A stretch of DNA of 64,000 nucleotides from Pseudomonadota bacterium (GCA_023426545.1 JAFAAN010000010.1:1-64000), one strand, 5' to 3'; shown: positions 16,383 through 24,912, counted from the first letter of the stretch. Made by a program: numbers and translations. Notes: generated from the sequence alone by a model not told the origin.

Positions 16383-18326
16383 TGGCGTCTGTGGCAGACG
16401 CGGCGCGAGGTAGGCGAGCGCCGTGTGGCGGATGTCGCTGTTCGGGTCGTTCTGTCCGGCCCACGCAAGCAGGTCCGCGGCTCCGGCGAGGCGCGGCAGA
16501 TGTTCCCCCAGCAGGCGCACCACGTCATTGCGGACCGCGTCCACCGCGTCCGTGCGCAGGCTGCGCTCCAGCACGGGCAGGAAGCCGGGCAGCGGCCGGA
16601 AGCTGCTGGCGAAGATGGCCGCGCGCCGCACCTGGGGGGACGGGTCCTCCACCATGCGCATGGCCAGGAGCTGGTCGGCGGCGGCGCCGGGGATGAGGCG
16701 CAGCGCCTCGATGGCGGCCTCCCGGACGATGGGCGAGGCGTCCCGCAGCGCGTCCTGGATGACGGCGAGCACCTCGGGGCTGGCGGTGTTGCCCAGGGCG
16801 CGCAGCCGCAGCGCGCGGGCCTCCGGCGTGGAGGCCGCGGCCACGGACTGGGCGAGCTCGCGCAGCAGCTCCGCCGCGTCGGGCGACCGCTGCTCGTTGA
16901 GGTTGCGCGCGGCGTTGCCCAGCGCGAGCGTGGCGGTGCTGCGCAGGTCCTGCTCGGGGCTCTGGGCCATGTCCCTCAGCGCGGCGATGCCTTCCTGGGT
17001 GGGCTGCGCCGCCATGCCGAGTCCGGCCGCGGCGTCCACGCGCGTGCGCACGCCCTGCTGGGCGTCTGTCATCACCTGCGCCAGCGCGTGCACGGCCTCC
17101 GGCGTGCTGGCCGCCGACAGCGAGCCGATGACGCTGCTGTAGACGTTGCGGTCCTCCTCGCCGCGCAAGAGCTCCGGCACCGCCAGGGCCTTGTCCGGCT
17201 CCAGGGTGAAGAGGGCGCGCAGGCGGTTCATCAGCTGCGCGGTCTCCTCGCCGCTGCGCGCGGTGTCCGGAGGCAGGGCGCGCAGCGTGCCGACCAGGTC
17301 CGTCAGCTTCGCGCCCGCCACCAGGCGCCGCAGCTCCGCCTTCGGGTCCTGGGCGGCGTACACCTGCGTCGCCAGGGTGGAGGTCCCCAGGTGCTGCCGC
17401 CGCAGCTCCAGCGAGCCGATGAGCGCCGGCACGCGCCGCACCGTGCTCCGTGTGAGCCGCACCTCCGCGTCGGCCAGCGCGGTGGGCAGGTCCGGGCCCG
17501 CCTCCACCGCCACGTGCTCGCGGCTGTGGACCGTCTCGGGCCAGCCCTCCTCGCCCAGGCGGAAGTCGGCGGTGGCATCCACGGTGATGTGCGTCCCGGC
17601 CGCCAGCGGGCGCAGGCCCTGCGGAGAGGACATCCGCAGGTAGCGCTCCTTGCGCCGCGTGTACTGCCGCTCACCCGGGGCCGGTTGGTAGGTGGCCACG
17701 TACTGGCCGGTGACATCCAGCTCCTGCGCCTCCCAGGTCGTCTGGGTCGTGAGGGGCTTGACGAACTGGGTGGAGGCCACCAGCGAGCGCAGCAGGTTCT
17801 GCGTGAGCGGGTCCACCTCCCGCTCGAAGTGCGTGAGCAGCGCGGCGCCCTGCCGGGTGTACGTCACGTAGAAGGGCTGCTGGAGGTGGGCGAGCACGCG
17901 CTGGCGGGAGCTCGCGTCGAGCGCGTCGCGCCCGTTCGACTGGAAGTCGAAGCGTGCGGTGCGGACCTGCACCTGGGTGTCCAGCCGGTCCCCCTGTCCG
18001 CCGACGACGGCCATCGTCAGCTCACCCTGGAAGTCGATGGTCAGGGTTTCGCCCGCGCGCTCACCCTGCTGGGCGAAGGAGAGCTGCTGCTTCGCGTCGA
18101 GGTCGTACACGAACTGCGCGCCGGGCACCCAGGCCCGCTGGGCGCCCGCCGTTGGCGGGGGCGGGGCGGGCGTGGGCGATGCCGCCGCGGCCTCGGGGGC
18201 TGGCGCGTTGGGGGCCGGGGCAGACTCCTCGGGCGGGGCGTCCTCCGGCAGCAGGAAGCGGTGGACCCCAAGTCCAAGACCCAGAATCAAGAGGGGGGCG
18301 GCCAGGAGCCAGCGGCGGTCATTCAC
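16371..18326 (-). CDS. Membrane-anchored HEAT-repeat protein
   Basis: 651 residues. One N-terminal hydrophobic helix (L-L-A-A-P-L-L-I-L-G-L-G-L-G-V) acts as signal anchor, followed by a Pro/Ala/Glu-rich linker to about residue 65. Residues ~65-270 are beta-rich (W-V-P-G-A-Q-F-V-Y-D-L) and residues ~330-650 are helical repeats of HEAT type, for example P-I-V-R-E-A-A-I-E-A-L-R and P-Q-V-R-R-A-A-I-F-A. The beta-region plus helical superhelix resembles the layout of vitellogenin N-terminal/lipid-transfer proteins; that is a structural guess. Downstream of and co-directional with the Gly-rich exported protein gene, so the two may work together in the envelope. Confidence 0.7.
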   Translation of the reverse strand: MNDRRWLLAAPLLILGLGLGVHRFLLPEDAPPEESAPAPNAPAPEAAAASPTPAPPPPTAGAQRAWVPGAQFVYDLDAKQQLSFAQQGERAGETLTIDFQGELTMAVVGGQGDRLDTQVQVRTARFDFQSNGRDALDASSRQRVLAHLQQPFYVTYTRQGAALLTHFEREVDPLTQNLLRSLVASTQFVKPLTTQTTWEAQELDVTGQYVATYQPAPGERQYTRRKERYLRMSSPQGLRPLAAGTHITVDATADFRLGEEGWPETVHSREHVAVEAGPDLPTALADAEVRLTRSTVRRVPALIGSLELRRQHLGTSTLATQVYAAQDPKAELRRLVAGAKLTDLVGTLRALPPDTARSGEETAQLMNRLRALFTLEPDKALAVPELLRGEEDRNVYSSVIGSLSAASTPEAVHALAQVMTDAQQGVRTRVDAAAGLGMAAQPTQEGIAALRDMAQSPEQDLRSTATLALGNAARNLNEQRSPDAAELLRELAQSVAAASTPEARALRLRALGNTASPEVLAVIQDALRDASPIVREAAIEALRLIPGAAADQLLAMRMVEDPSPQVRRAAIFASSFRPLPGFLPVLERSLRTDAVDAVRNDVVRLLGEHLPRLAGAADLLAWAGQNDPNSDIRHTALAYLAPRLPQTPPGP

Positions 18327-18427
18327 GGCGAAACCTCGGGACGGCAGGAGCTCGGAGGGGAGGCGTGGCGGCGCGATGATGGGCGCACCGCCACGCCGGG
18401 CACTGCGAAGCGGTCTGGCTCACTGCA

Positions 18428-19786
18428 TCACATCATGCAGGACTCCTCGAACTCGCGCGGCACCTCGTACTGGTGGACGGGATAGGGCGAAGGGCCGCAG
18501 CTGCCGCCGCCCCAGCCACCGCCTCCGCCGCCACCCCAGCCACCGCCGCCCGTGTCACCGCCGCCGCCGGTGTCACCGCCGCCCGTGCTGCTACCGCCCG
18601 TGCCGGGCAGGAGCGTGCCCGTGCCGCCGACCGGCGTGCCGTTCGCGCAGGCGAAGGTGAGGGGCACCGTGCTGGTGGTGTTGACGAGGTTCCAGTTCTT
18701 CGTCGAGCCGCTCCACTGGGCGATGGTCAGCGAGGCCTTCTTCTTGATGAAGAGCAGCTTGATTTTGACGAAGGCCTTCAGGTTGCCCGACAGCGTGTTG
18801 ATGTTGAAGTCCGACTTGAGGTTCCAGTCCAGCGTGCTGCAGCTGGTGGAGACGAGCTGGCCGGTGGTGGGCAGGCTCGCGTTGATGAGGGTCAGGTTGC
18901 CCTCCACGCCGATGCTCGCCACGATGACGTTCACGGCCGCGCTCGCCGAGGCGTAGACGCTGCCCTTGGGCGTGGCGACCAGCTTCACCACGGTGGTGTT
19001 GACGGAGCCGTCCACCTTGATGCCCGCGTTGCCGTTGAGCGACGCGGTGACCGTCACGGGGATGAAGAGGATGGTGAAGGTCTTCGACGCGGAGAAGAAG
19101 GTCCGGTTGAAGAGCGGCTCATCCACGAGCGTCCCGGAGGTCAGGTCCTTCGAATAGACCTGCGAGCCCATGACGTACACGTTGACCTTGGCGGTCGCGA
19201 AGGCGTTCTGCTGCGCGGAGCCCGAGGCCCGCGCCCGCACCACCTCGCGCTCGGTCGAGCTGAACGCCTTGGCCCAGACCTTCCCTTCGGCCACGGCGTC
19301 GAGCTTCGCGCCCGCGCTGGCCGAGGCCGGGATGCCATTCAGCGAGACGTCGACGACATAGCCCGCGCCGAAGGTGTTGTTTCCGAAGCCCTCGCTCTTG
19401 TGGAACGTCTTGCTGAAGGGCTGGCCACCGGTGTTGGCCGTGGACGGGTCCACCTGTCCACCCGGGCCCTCGGTGGTGCTGGAGGCATCCGGCGTCGCAC
19501 CCTCGTAGTCGAAGACGACGATGTCCGGGTCGCCGTACTCCATGCCGGACGAGCAGATGCCAATGCAATTGCTCGTCATCTCATAGTCGACCTCCGCGTT
19601 GATTTGCGGCAGCAGGTAGGGGTCGGCTCCGTAGTAGCTGCCGTCGTCCAGCGTGAGGTAGGAGACCTCTTGATGGAAGGGGGGCTGCTCCATGTAATTG
19701 GGCTGGGTGTAGGCAGCCGCCGGGCTTGCCAGACAAAGCGCTGCCAGCGCCCCCGTGTATGGGGCGTGGCGTGGAACGCGAGACAT
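18428..19786 (-). CDS. Exported protein with Gly-rich C-terminus
   Basis: 452 residues with a signal peptide (A-L-A-A-L-C-L-A-S-P-A-A-A). The mature protein is Ser/Thr/Asn-rich and beta-strand-rich through residue ~385, with a hydrophobic stretch (F-T-I-L-F-I-P-V-T-V-T-A-S-L). It ends in a low-complexity segment of Gly with Thr, Asp and Trp (G-G-G-D-T-G-G-G-G-D-T-G) and then a Cys-containing tail. GGAAGG precedes the ATG. Same strand as, and 101 bp upstream of, the HEAT-repeat gene. Function unknown; surface or matrix protein is plausible. Confidence 0.72.
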   Translation of the reverse strand: MSRVPRHAPYTGALAALCLASPAAAYTQPNYMEQPPFHQEVSYLTLDDGSYYGADPYLLPQINAEVDYEMTSNCIGICSSGMEYGDPDIVVFDYEGATPDASSTTEGPGGQVDPSTANTGGQPFSKTFHKSEGFGNNTFGAGYVVDVSLNGIPASASAGAKLDAVAEGKVWAKAFSSTEREVVRARASGSAQQNAFATAKVNVYVMGSQVYSKDLTSGTLVDEPLFNRTFFSASKTFTILFIPVTVTASLNGNAGIKVDGSVNTTVVKLVATPKGSVYASASAAVNVIVASIGVEGNLTLINASLPTTGQLVSTSCSTLDWNLKSDFNINTLSGNLKAFVKIKLLFIKKKASLTIAQWSGSTKNWNLVNTTSTVPLTFACANGTPVGGTGTLLPGTGGSSTGGGDTGGGGDTGGGGWGGGGGGGWGGGSCGPSPYPVHQYEVPREFEESCMM

Positions 19787-19995
19787 ATGAGGGACCTTCC
19801 TGTCTGTCGTGGGTGGGATTGTATTTACCCAGGCCGGACAAATCAGTTCAGCCTGGAAGGTGAGTAACCCAACAATTCACGAAATTGTCAAACTTGGTCG
19901 GGAATGCTCATTTATTCGAAACAGTGAGTCTTTCGTGACTCGTGTTTCGGGCCGTTCGGCTGAGCGGCGAGGCGCGTGGAAGGAAGGGCGGGTGC

Positions 19996-20020
19996 GGGGG
20001 GGGGGGGGCCACCCCCCCCC
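19996..20020. repeat. G13/C9 homopolymer inverted repeat
   Basis: Thirteen consecutive G are followed by CCA and nine C, with GGGCCC immediately after. This makes a G/C hairpin 18 bases past the end of the minus-strand beta-barrel gene, a position suited to a terminator. Homopolymers of this length are also prone to replication slippage and to assembly length errors. Confidence 0.6.
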
Positions 20021-20037
20021 GGGCCCGAGGGGTGTTC

Positions 20038-20787
20038 TCAGAAGCGGAGCTGCATCCGCAGGCCGCCCGACAGCCAGGCGTGGACCGCGGTGTCCTCGAT
20101 GTCGACCGACGTCTCCCCGTTGCCGAGGATGGGCACATTCTCGAACCGGGCGGTGCCCGTCTGGTAGACGCCGGCCGTCATCGACACGTAGGGCCCGATG
20201 GAGAGCGTGTCATTGAGGCGGTAGTCGGCGCCGCCCTGGACGGAGGCGAACTCGATGCCCCGGTAGCCCATGCCGATGGCGCTCTCCGTGGTGCCCAGGG
20301 TCGTGGAGACCTGGGTGTCGAGCAGCTCATAGCCGATGCCCAGGCCCAGCCAGGGCCGGAGCTTCTCACCGGCGCGGAAGTGGTAGGACACGTTGGCGCC
20401 GAAGCGCAGCTGGCTCCCGGAGCACGTGGTGCGGGACGGGCAGTCGTCGGCGAGGAACACGGGGGCGTACTGGAAGTAGGCGCCCAGGTAGATGTTGGCG
20501 TTGAAGAAGTATCCCGCGTCCACCTGCAAGGGGATGGCGCCGGAGACCAGGTCTCCCAGCCTGGTGCCCTCTCCATCCCCGGAGCGGGCGATCCGCCCCA
20601 TCGCGATGCCGTAGCCGGCGCGCAGACCCAGGGCGAAGCCCCCGTCCTCCCGGGCCTGCTCCATGTCCCCGGCGGTGCTGGCTTTCTTGCGCTTCAGGTT
20701 GCCGTCGTTGCGCCAGTCCGCGGCGAGGGCGGGCGTGGACAGCGCGAGGGAGAGGGCGGTGAGCTTCCAGAGGTGGCGAGTGTTCAT
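20038..20787 (-). CDS. Outer-membrane beta-barrel protein
   Basis: 249 residues with a cleavable signal peptide (L-T-A-L-S-L-A-L-S-T-P-A-L-A-A). The mature chain alternates polar and hydrophobic residues in strand-sized blocks (G-L-R-A-G-Y-G-I-A-M-G-R, I-Y-L-G-A-Y-F-Q-Y-A-P-V-F, F-G-A-N-V-S-Y-H-F-R-A-G) and ends in R-M-Q-L-R-F with a terminal Phe, the usual BamA-recognition signature. Two Cys (D-C-P-S-R-T-T-C) may form a loop disulphide. Similar to OmpW/OmpA-like small barrels in length. Substrate unknown. Monocistronic. Confidence 0.82.
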   Translation of the reverse strand: MNTRHLWKLTALSLALSTPALAADWRNDGNLKRKKASTAGDMEQAREDGGFALGLRAGYGIAMGRIARSGDGEGTRLGDLVSGAIPLQVDAGYFFNANIYLGAYFQYAPVFLADDCPSRTTCSGSQLRFGANVSYHFRAGEKLRPWLGLGIGYELLDTQVSTTLGTTESAIGMGYRGIEFASVQGGADYRLNDTLSIGPYVSMTAGVYQTGTARFENVPILGNGETSVDIEDTAVHAWLSGGLRMQLRF

Positions 20788-20949
20788 GGTGGGCAGACGT
20801 CCGCGGAGGGAGGCTCCTCCGCCATGGCGGTGTGCGCGCTCCGGCGCGGGCAGGCCGCCAGGATTCAGGGGCAGCCAGGCAGCCGTTCCTGCCGCGCGCG
20901 TGCGGCGTTCCTACCCTGAAGGGACATTCCTGTGCGAGGGAGGCGGACG

Positions 20950-21120
20950 ATGAAGGGGCTGCTCTACGTGGGCCTGGGGCTGCTCGCGCTCTGGGTCGTG
21001 CTCACCGTGACGCGCGCCGTCGTGGGCGGCCTGCTGTGGGTCGTCTTCATCGCCGGCATCGTGGCGCTGGGGGTGTACGCCTTCCAGGTGGCGTCCGGCC
21101 AGAAGCAGATGCGCGGCTAA
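20950..21120 (+). CDS. Small two-helix membrane protein
   Basis: 56 residues from ATG 20950, with GAGGGAGG before it. Two hydrophobic segments (Y-V-G-L-G-L-L-A-L-W-V-V-L-T-V and V-G-G-L-L-W-V-V-F-I-A-G-I-V-A-L) are joined by a short T-R-A-V turn, and a basic C-terminus follows. Its own ribosome-binding site and compact coding make it a likely real gene. Function unknown. Confidence 0.6.
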   Translation: MKGLLYVGLGLLALWVVLTVTRAVVGGLLWVVFIAGIVALGVYAFQVASGQKQMRG

Positions 21121-21130
21121 CCGCACGGCC

Positions 21131-21781
21131 TCACGCGGGGGTGGGGCCTGCGAGCATCCGCAGCGCCAGCTCGGCGTGGGTGGCCGCCAGGGTCTCCACC
21201 CCGATGGAGCCGTCGGGGTCGAACCAGTGGGGGATGCGCGAGCCCATCCCGACAATCGCCGCGGCGGTGATTTCGGGATGGAGCGGTGCGAACTGTCCCT
21301 GGGCCATGCCGCGCTGGATGGCGTCCATCAACATGGCGTTGGCCTTGTCCCGCAGGGCCTGCGCGGGCGCCGCCAGCTCCGCCGACAACGCGTAGAACTC
21401 CTCGTTCACGACCAGCGCGAGCTGCGGGTGCTCCGCGTGGACACGCGTGTGCGCGTGGACCAGCGCGCGCACCTGGCTTGCCGGTGTGGGCTTCGCGTCA
21501 CGGAACGCGGTCTCCAGCGCCTCGAAGTGGGCTTCATGGCCGATGCGCACCAGCTCCGCGAGGAGGTGGTCCTTGGCGGCGAAGTGCGCGTAGAGCGCGC
21601 TGGGCCGCAGCTCCAGGGCGGTGGCCAGGTCCCGGATGGAGGTGTCGTGGTAGCCGCGGCACGCGAAGAGCTGGAGGGCCGTCTCCAGGATGCGCCGGCG
21701 CGTGCCTTCGGGGGGCGCCGCCGCGGTGGGGGGCAGGCTGGCGGCCTTGGCGCGCAGGCGCGAGCGAGGGGGTGTGCTCAT
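21131..21781 (-). CDS. TetR/AcrR-family repressor
   Basis: 216-residue one-component repressor. The N-terminal HTH is clear: R-R-R-I-L-E-T-A-L-Q-L-F-A-C-R-G-Y, T-S-I-R-D-L-A-T-A-L-E-L and S-A-L-Y-A-H-F-A-A-K-D. The helical C-terminal ligand pocket is typical in size; a TetR_C-type region contains A-A-I-V-G-M. It is divergent from an alpha/beta-hydrolase gene with a palindrome in between, so it probably represses both genes until an unknown small ligand binds. Confidence 0.9.
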   Translation of the reverse strand: MSTPPRSRLRAKAASLPPTAAAPPEGTRRRILETALQLFACRGYHDTSIRDLATALELRPSALYAHFAAKDHLLAELVRIGHEAHFEALETAFRDAKPTPASQVRALVHAHTRVHAEHPQLALVVNEEFYALSAELAAPAQALRDKANAMLMDAIQRGMAQGQFAPLHPEITAAAIVGMGSRIPHWFDPDGSIGVETLAATHAELALRMLAGPTPA

Positions 21782-21798
21782 GAGGGGCTCTTGATAAT

Positions 21799-21808
21799 CG
21801 AACGTTCG
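21799..21808. promoter_or_regulatory. Palindromic TetR operator candidate
   Basis: CGAACGTTCG is a perfect 10-bp palindrome 18 bp upstream of the TetR-gene start, within the divergent intergenic region shared with the hydrolase gene. Many TetR/AcrR repressors bind AACGTT-centred palindromes. A TTGATA hexamer at 21791 could be a -35 box. Binding is inferred. Confidence 0.5.
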
Positions 21809-21867
21809 TTCATGTCGCTTCAGGCCGGCACTGCGACACGCTTCCTACCTGAATCTGGGGGCCGGAC

Positions 21868-22683
21868 ATGCCGATGCTCCAACTGGAGGCGCTCTCCCTC
21901 TACTTCGAGGAGTCGTGTGAGGGCACTCCCGTGCTGCTTCTCCATGGCCTGGGCTCCACGGGTCGGGACTGGGAGTCCGTGGCACCCAGACTGGCGGCCC
22001 GGTATCGCGTCATCGTTCCGGACGCGCGGGGGCATGGCCGCAGCGGGAAGCCGCCGGGCGCATATGGCGTGCCGCTCTTCGCGCGGGACATCGCCGGCCT
22101 GTGTGACGGCCTGGGCCTCACGGGCGTCCACGTGGTGGGCCTGTCCATGGGCGGGATGATGGCGTTCCAGCTCGCGGTGGAGCGGCCGGAGCTGGTGCGC
22201 AGCCTGGTCATCATCAACAGCGGCCCGGAGCTGGTGGCGCGCACGCCGCGCCGCAAGCTCGAGCTGGGGCTGCGGCTGGCGCTGCTGAAGCTGCTGGGGC
22301 CCGCGGTGCTGGCCCGGGTGCTGGCGCCCAGGCTCTTCCCCAAGCCGGAGCAGGAGGCGCTGCGCCAGCGCGCGCTGGAGGTTTTCGGCGCCAATGAGCC
22401 GGACGCATACCTGCGCGCGACGAAGGGGCTGGTGGGGTGGAGCGTCACGCGGCATCTGGGAGGCATCACCTGCCCGGTGCTGGTGCTCGCGTCGGACAGG
22501 GACTACACGCCCGTGGCCGCGAAGCAGGCCTACGTGGACCTGCTGCCGCGCGCGCGGCTCCAGGTGTTGAGTGACTCCGGCCATGCGTCACCGCATGACC
22601 AGCCCGAGAAGGTCGCCGAGGCCGTGGAGGCCTTCCTGGCCGGAGTGGAGGACGCCGCGGTGGACGCGCGGCGGCCGGGCTGA
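21868..22683 (+). CDS. Alpha/beta-fold hydrolase
   Basis: 271-residue hydrolase. Oxyanion-hole region L-L-H-G-L-G-S-T-G-R-D-W, nucleophile elbow G-L-S-M-G-G, acid in A-S-D-R-D-Y-T-P and catalytic His in D-S-G-H-A-S-P complete the canonical Ser-Asp-His triad. The pattern fits the BioH/pcaD-like esterase or carboxylic-ester lactonase group. Divergent from the TetR gene. Substrate cannot be told from sequence. Confidence 0.88.
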   Translation: MPMLQLEALSLYFEESCEGTPVLLLHGLGSTGRDWESVAPRLAARYRVIVPDARGHGRSGKPPGAYGVPLFARDIAGLCDGLGLTGVHVVGLSMGGMMAFQLAVERPELVRSLVIINSGPELVARTPRRKLELGLRLALLKLLGPAVLARVLAPRLFPKPEQEALRQRALEVFGANEPDAYLRATKGLVGWSVTRHLGGITCPVLVLASDRDYTPVAAKQAYVDLLPRARLQVLSDSGHASPHDQPEKVAEAVEAFLAGVEDAAVDARRPG

Positions 22684-22689
22684 GCGCGG

Positions 22690-22973
22690 TCCCCCACCCT
22701 GAGTGCTGGAACTTCATGCTCGTGCTCAACCAGACGCGCGGCCACGGCGAGCCCGCGCTCATCGTGGGGATGGTGGAGCAGGTGCGGCGGCACTACGCGG
22801 TGGACGCGCGCCGCGTCTACGTGGGCGGCGCGCTGGTGGCGCGGCACATCGAAATCCAGGGCATGGACCACGCGTGGCCCGGTGGGGATTCGCGCTATCC
22901 CTTCGCGGACCCCTCCGGGCCGGATGCCACCGCCCTCCTGTGGGACTTCTTCCGGCAGCACACGCGGGACTGA
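22690..22973 (+). pseudogene. Internally deleted PHB-depolymerase/LpqC-like esterase remnant
   Basis: The frame reads P-E-C-W-N-F at 22698-22715, then G-E-P-A-L-I-V-G-M-V and Y-A-V-D-A-R-R-V-Y-V-G-G, which match the start of the esterase-PHB family catalytic domain just before its G-L-S-A-G-G nucleophile elbow. The text then jumps directly to V-A-R-H-I-E-I-Q-G-M-D-H-A-W-P-G-G and G-P-D-A-T-A-L-L-W-D-F-F, which match the C-terminal catalytic-His region of the same family. The nucleophile Ser and about 100 residues in between are missing, and the signal-peptide region is absent. I call it a decayed gene with an in-frame internal deletion and 5' loss, based on family memory, not alignment. Confidence 0.65.
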
Positions 22974-22984
22974 GGCGCCGCGCG

Positions 22985-23941
22985 TCAGTGCTGGTGGCCC
23001 ATGCGCACCTCGACCTCGGGGTGCGCCTGGGAGAACGCGCGCAGCTTCTGGAAGCTCCGCTTCGCCCGGCCAGCGTCGTTGTTGAAGGAGCCCGGCTCCA
23101 CGCCGTGCTCCCAGCCCCAGCGCGTGTGGCTGACGTCGCCCGCGAGCAGCACCGGGCCCTTCGTGGAGCGCACCAGGTACGCCGTGCTGCCGGGCGTGTG
23201 GCCGGGCAGCCAGAGCGCCCACACGGAGCCGTCCCCGAAGATGTCCACCGCGCCGTCGAACAGGCCGGCGTCCTCCCGGGTGAAGGTCCACTCGGACAGC
23301 GGCGGCTTGCCGGCCAGGGCGCGGTCGCTGTTGGCCTGGACGACGAGGTTCATGAAGGCGCGCTCGGAGGCCTCGCCGGGGCCGGTGTAGACGGGCGTGC
23401 CCGCGGGGACGTCCGCCATGCCGGTGATGTGGTCCAGGTGCAGGTGCGTGAGGAACACGCCCGCCAGGGGCTGCGGCTGCTTCGCGAGCCACTCTCCCAG
23501 GGGCGCGTGAACCTTCAGCTTCTCCATGGCCATGGCGCTGGCGACCAGCCCGCGCATGGCGGCCTTCTCCGGCGCGTCCCGCAGCGCCGTCTCCACGCCG
23601 GTGTCGACGATGAAGAGGCCCTTCTCCGGGTGGCGGAGGGCGTGGAAGAAGACCTGGATCGGCTCGTCCCCGTCCTTCAGGCCCGCGGCCTTCGCGGTGG
23701 GGTGGTCCAGGTTGATGAGGCCGCCGCGCTCCACCGCCCAGTCGGCGGAGACGACCGTCTCCAGCTCCACCGGGCCCGGCTGGCTCAGTACGGCCAGCAG
23801 CTCCGTGGACGGCCGCGCCACGCCGAGCGCGGAGGGCCGCACGCCATGCGAGGAGGCGGCGCAGCCGGTGAGGCCCGAGAGGGCGAGGGTGCCGCCGAGC
23901 ACGGCGGCGAGCGAGAGGGCAATGGAAGAACGGGTCCGCAT
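22985..23941 (-). CDS. Metallo-beta-lactamase-fold hydrolase lipoprotein
   Basis: 318-residue exported hydrolase. Signal peptide with lipobox L-T-G-C. The zinc-binding motif T-H-L-H-L-D-H (HxHxDH) is followed by L-P-G-H-T-P-G-S and L-A-G-D-V-S-H, so the dinuclear metal site is complete, ending with G-H-Q-H at the C-terminus. The layout resembles quorum-quenching N-acyl-homoserine lactonases and related lactonases, but the substrate is not certain. GCAGGAGCC precedes ATG 23941. Divergent from a LysR gene that likely controls it. Confidence 0.88.
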   Translation of the reverse strand: MRTRSSIALSLAAVLGGTLALSGLTGCAASSHGVRPSALGVARPSTELLAVLSQPGPVELETVVSADWAVERGGLINLDHPTAKAAGLKDGDEPIQVFFHALRHPEKGLFIVDTGVETALRDAPEKAAMRGLVASAMAMEKLKVHAPLGEWLAKQPQPLAGVFLTHLHLDHITGMADVPAGTPVYTGPGEASERAFMNLVVQANSDRALAGKPPLSEWTFTREDAGLFDGAVDIFGDGSVWALWLPGHTPGSTAYLVRSTKGPVLLAGDVSHTRWGWEHGVEPGSFNNDAGRAKRSFQKLRAFSQAHPEVEVRMGHQH

Positions 23942-24009
23942 GGGGGCTCCTGCACGTCGAGACACGCGCAAGGTAGCGATGCGAAAATGGATGGAAAATG
24001 GCGATTCTG

Positions 24010-24023
24010 GCATGAGGTCATGC
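24010..24023. promoter_or_regulatory. Palindrome before LysR start
   Basis: GCATG-AGGT-CATGC is a perfect 5-4-5 inverted repeat ending 4 bases before the LysR ATG, inside the 86-bp divergent region. It could be an autoregulatory LysR site, although LysR boxes more often have a T-N11-A form. Weak support. Confidence 0.3.
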
Positions 24024-24027
24024 GTTC

Positions 24028-24912
24028 ATGGATATCTCCTGGGATGACGCGCGGCTGTTCCTCGCCATCGCGGAAACGGGCAGCTTCAGCGGGGCGGCGC
24101 GGCGGCTCCGCATCGGCCAGCCCACCGTGAGCCGGCGGCTGGCGGCGCTGGAGTACGCGGTGGGGGCCTCGCTGTTCCGCCGTGGCGTGGATGGCGCGGC
24201 GCTGACGGCCGCGGGCGAGCGGCTGGTGCTGCCCGCGAAGAAGATGGCGGAGTGGGCGGGCGAGCTGCACCGCGCGGCGGAGTCGTCGGACACGTCACCC
24301 CGGGGGCAGGTGCGGGTGACGGCCTCGCCGTACATGTGCTTCGACTTCCTGGCGCCCTTCTCCGGGGCCGTGGCCAAGAAGTACCCGGGCCTGCTTCTGG
24401 AGGTGCTCTCCGGCATCCAGTACCTGGACCTGGGGCGCGGCGAGGCGGACCTCGCGCTGCGGGCCCGGAGCCCGACGAACGCCGACTTGAAGCGGGTGTA
24501 TTCGCTGGAGGTCCGCAACGCCGTCTTCGTCGCGAAGTCGCTCAAGGCGAAGCTGCCGAAGCGGCCCACGCTCCAGCAAGTCCCCTGGGTGGCCTGGGCG
24601 CCGCCCTTCGAGGCGACGCCGCCCAATCCTCAACTGGAGTCCTTCATCCCCGGCTTCTCGCCCGTGTTCACCGCTGACAACTACCTGGTGATGCTGGCGG
24701 CGGCCGAGGCGGGCGTGGGGGCGATGGTGCTGGGGGACCTGCGACACCGCTTCGTGCGGGAGCGGCGCCTCGTGCCGCTGGACATCGACCTGGGGCCCTA
24801 CGCGACCTCGGCGCTGCACCTGGTGTGCGCAAAATCTGCGCTCGACATCCCGCGTGTGCGGAAGGTGTCGGAGCTGCTGGTCGAGGAGCTGGAGCAGGCG
24901 AAGGCGCGTTGA
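24028..24912 (+). CDS. LysR-family transcription regulator
   Basis: 294 residues. The N-terminal winged HTH is typical: F-L-A-I-A-E-T-G-S-F-S-G-A-A-R-R-L and Q-P-T-V-S-R-R-L-A-A-L-E. The rest is the two-lobed co-inducer-binding domain, with V-R-V-T-A-S-P at its start and G-V-G-A-M-V-L-G-D near residue 235. Divergent from the metallo-beta-lactamase-fold lipoprotein gene, its most likely target. Inducer unknown. Confidence 0.9.
   Translation: MDISWDDARLFLAIAETGSFSGAARRLRIGQPTVSRRLAALEYAVGASLFRRGVDGAALTAAGERLVLPAKKMAEWAGELHRAAESSDTSPRGQVRVTASPYMCFDFLAPFSGAVAKKYPGLLLEVLSGIQYLDLGRGEADLALRARSPTNADLKRVYSLEVRNAVFVAKSLKAKLPKRPTLQQVPWVAWAPPFEATPPNPQLESFIPGFSPVFTADNYLVMLAAAEAGVGAMVLGDLRHRFVRERRLVPLDIDLGPYATSALHLVCAKSALDIPRVRKVSELLVEELEQAKAR

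Noticed and set aside
16425..18485. Plus-strand open frame opposite the HEAT-repeat gene
   Set aside because: Residue composition is shadow-like and the minus-strand frame has signal anchor and HEAT repeats.
22703..24130. 475-codon plus-strand open frame opposite the metallo-beta-lactamase-fold gene
   Set aside because: The minus strand carries a signal peptide with lipobox and a complete HxHxDH site, so this frame is a shadow.
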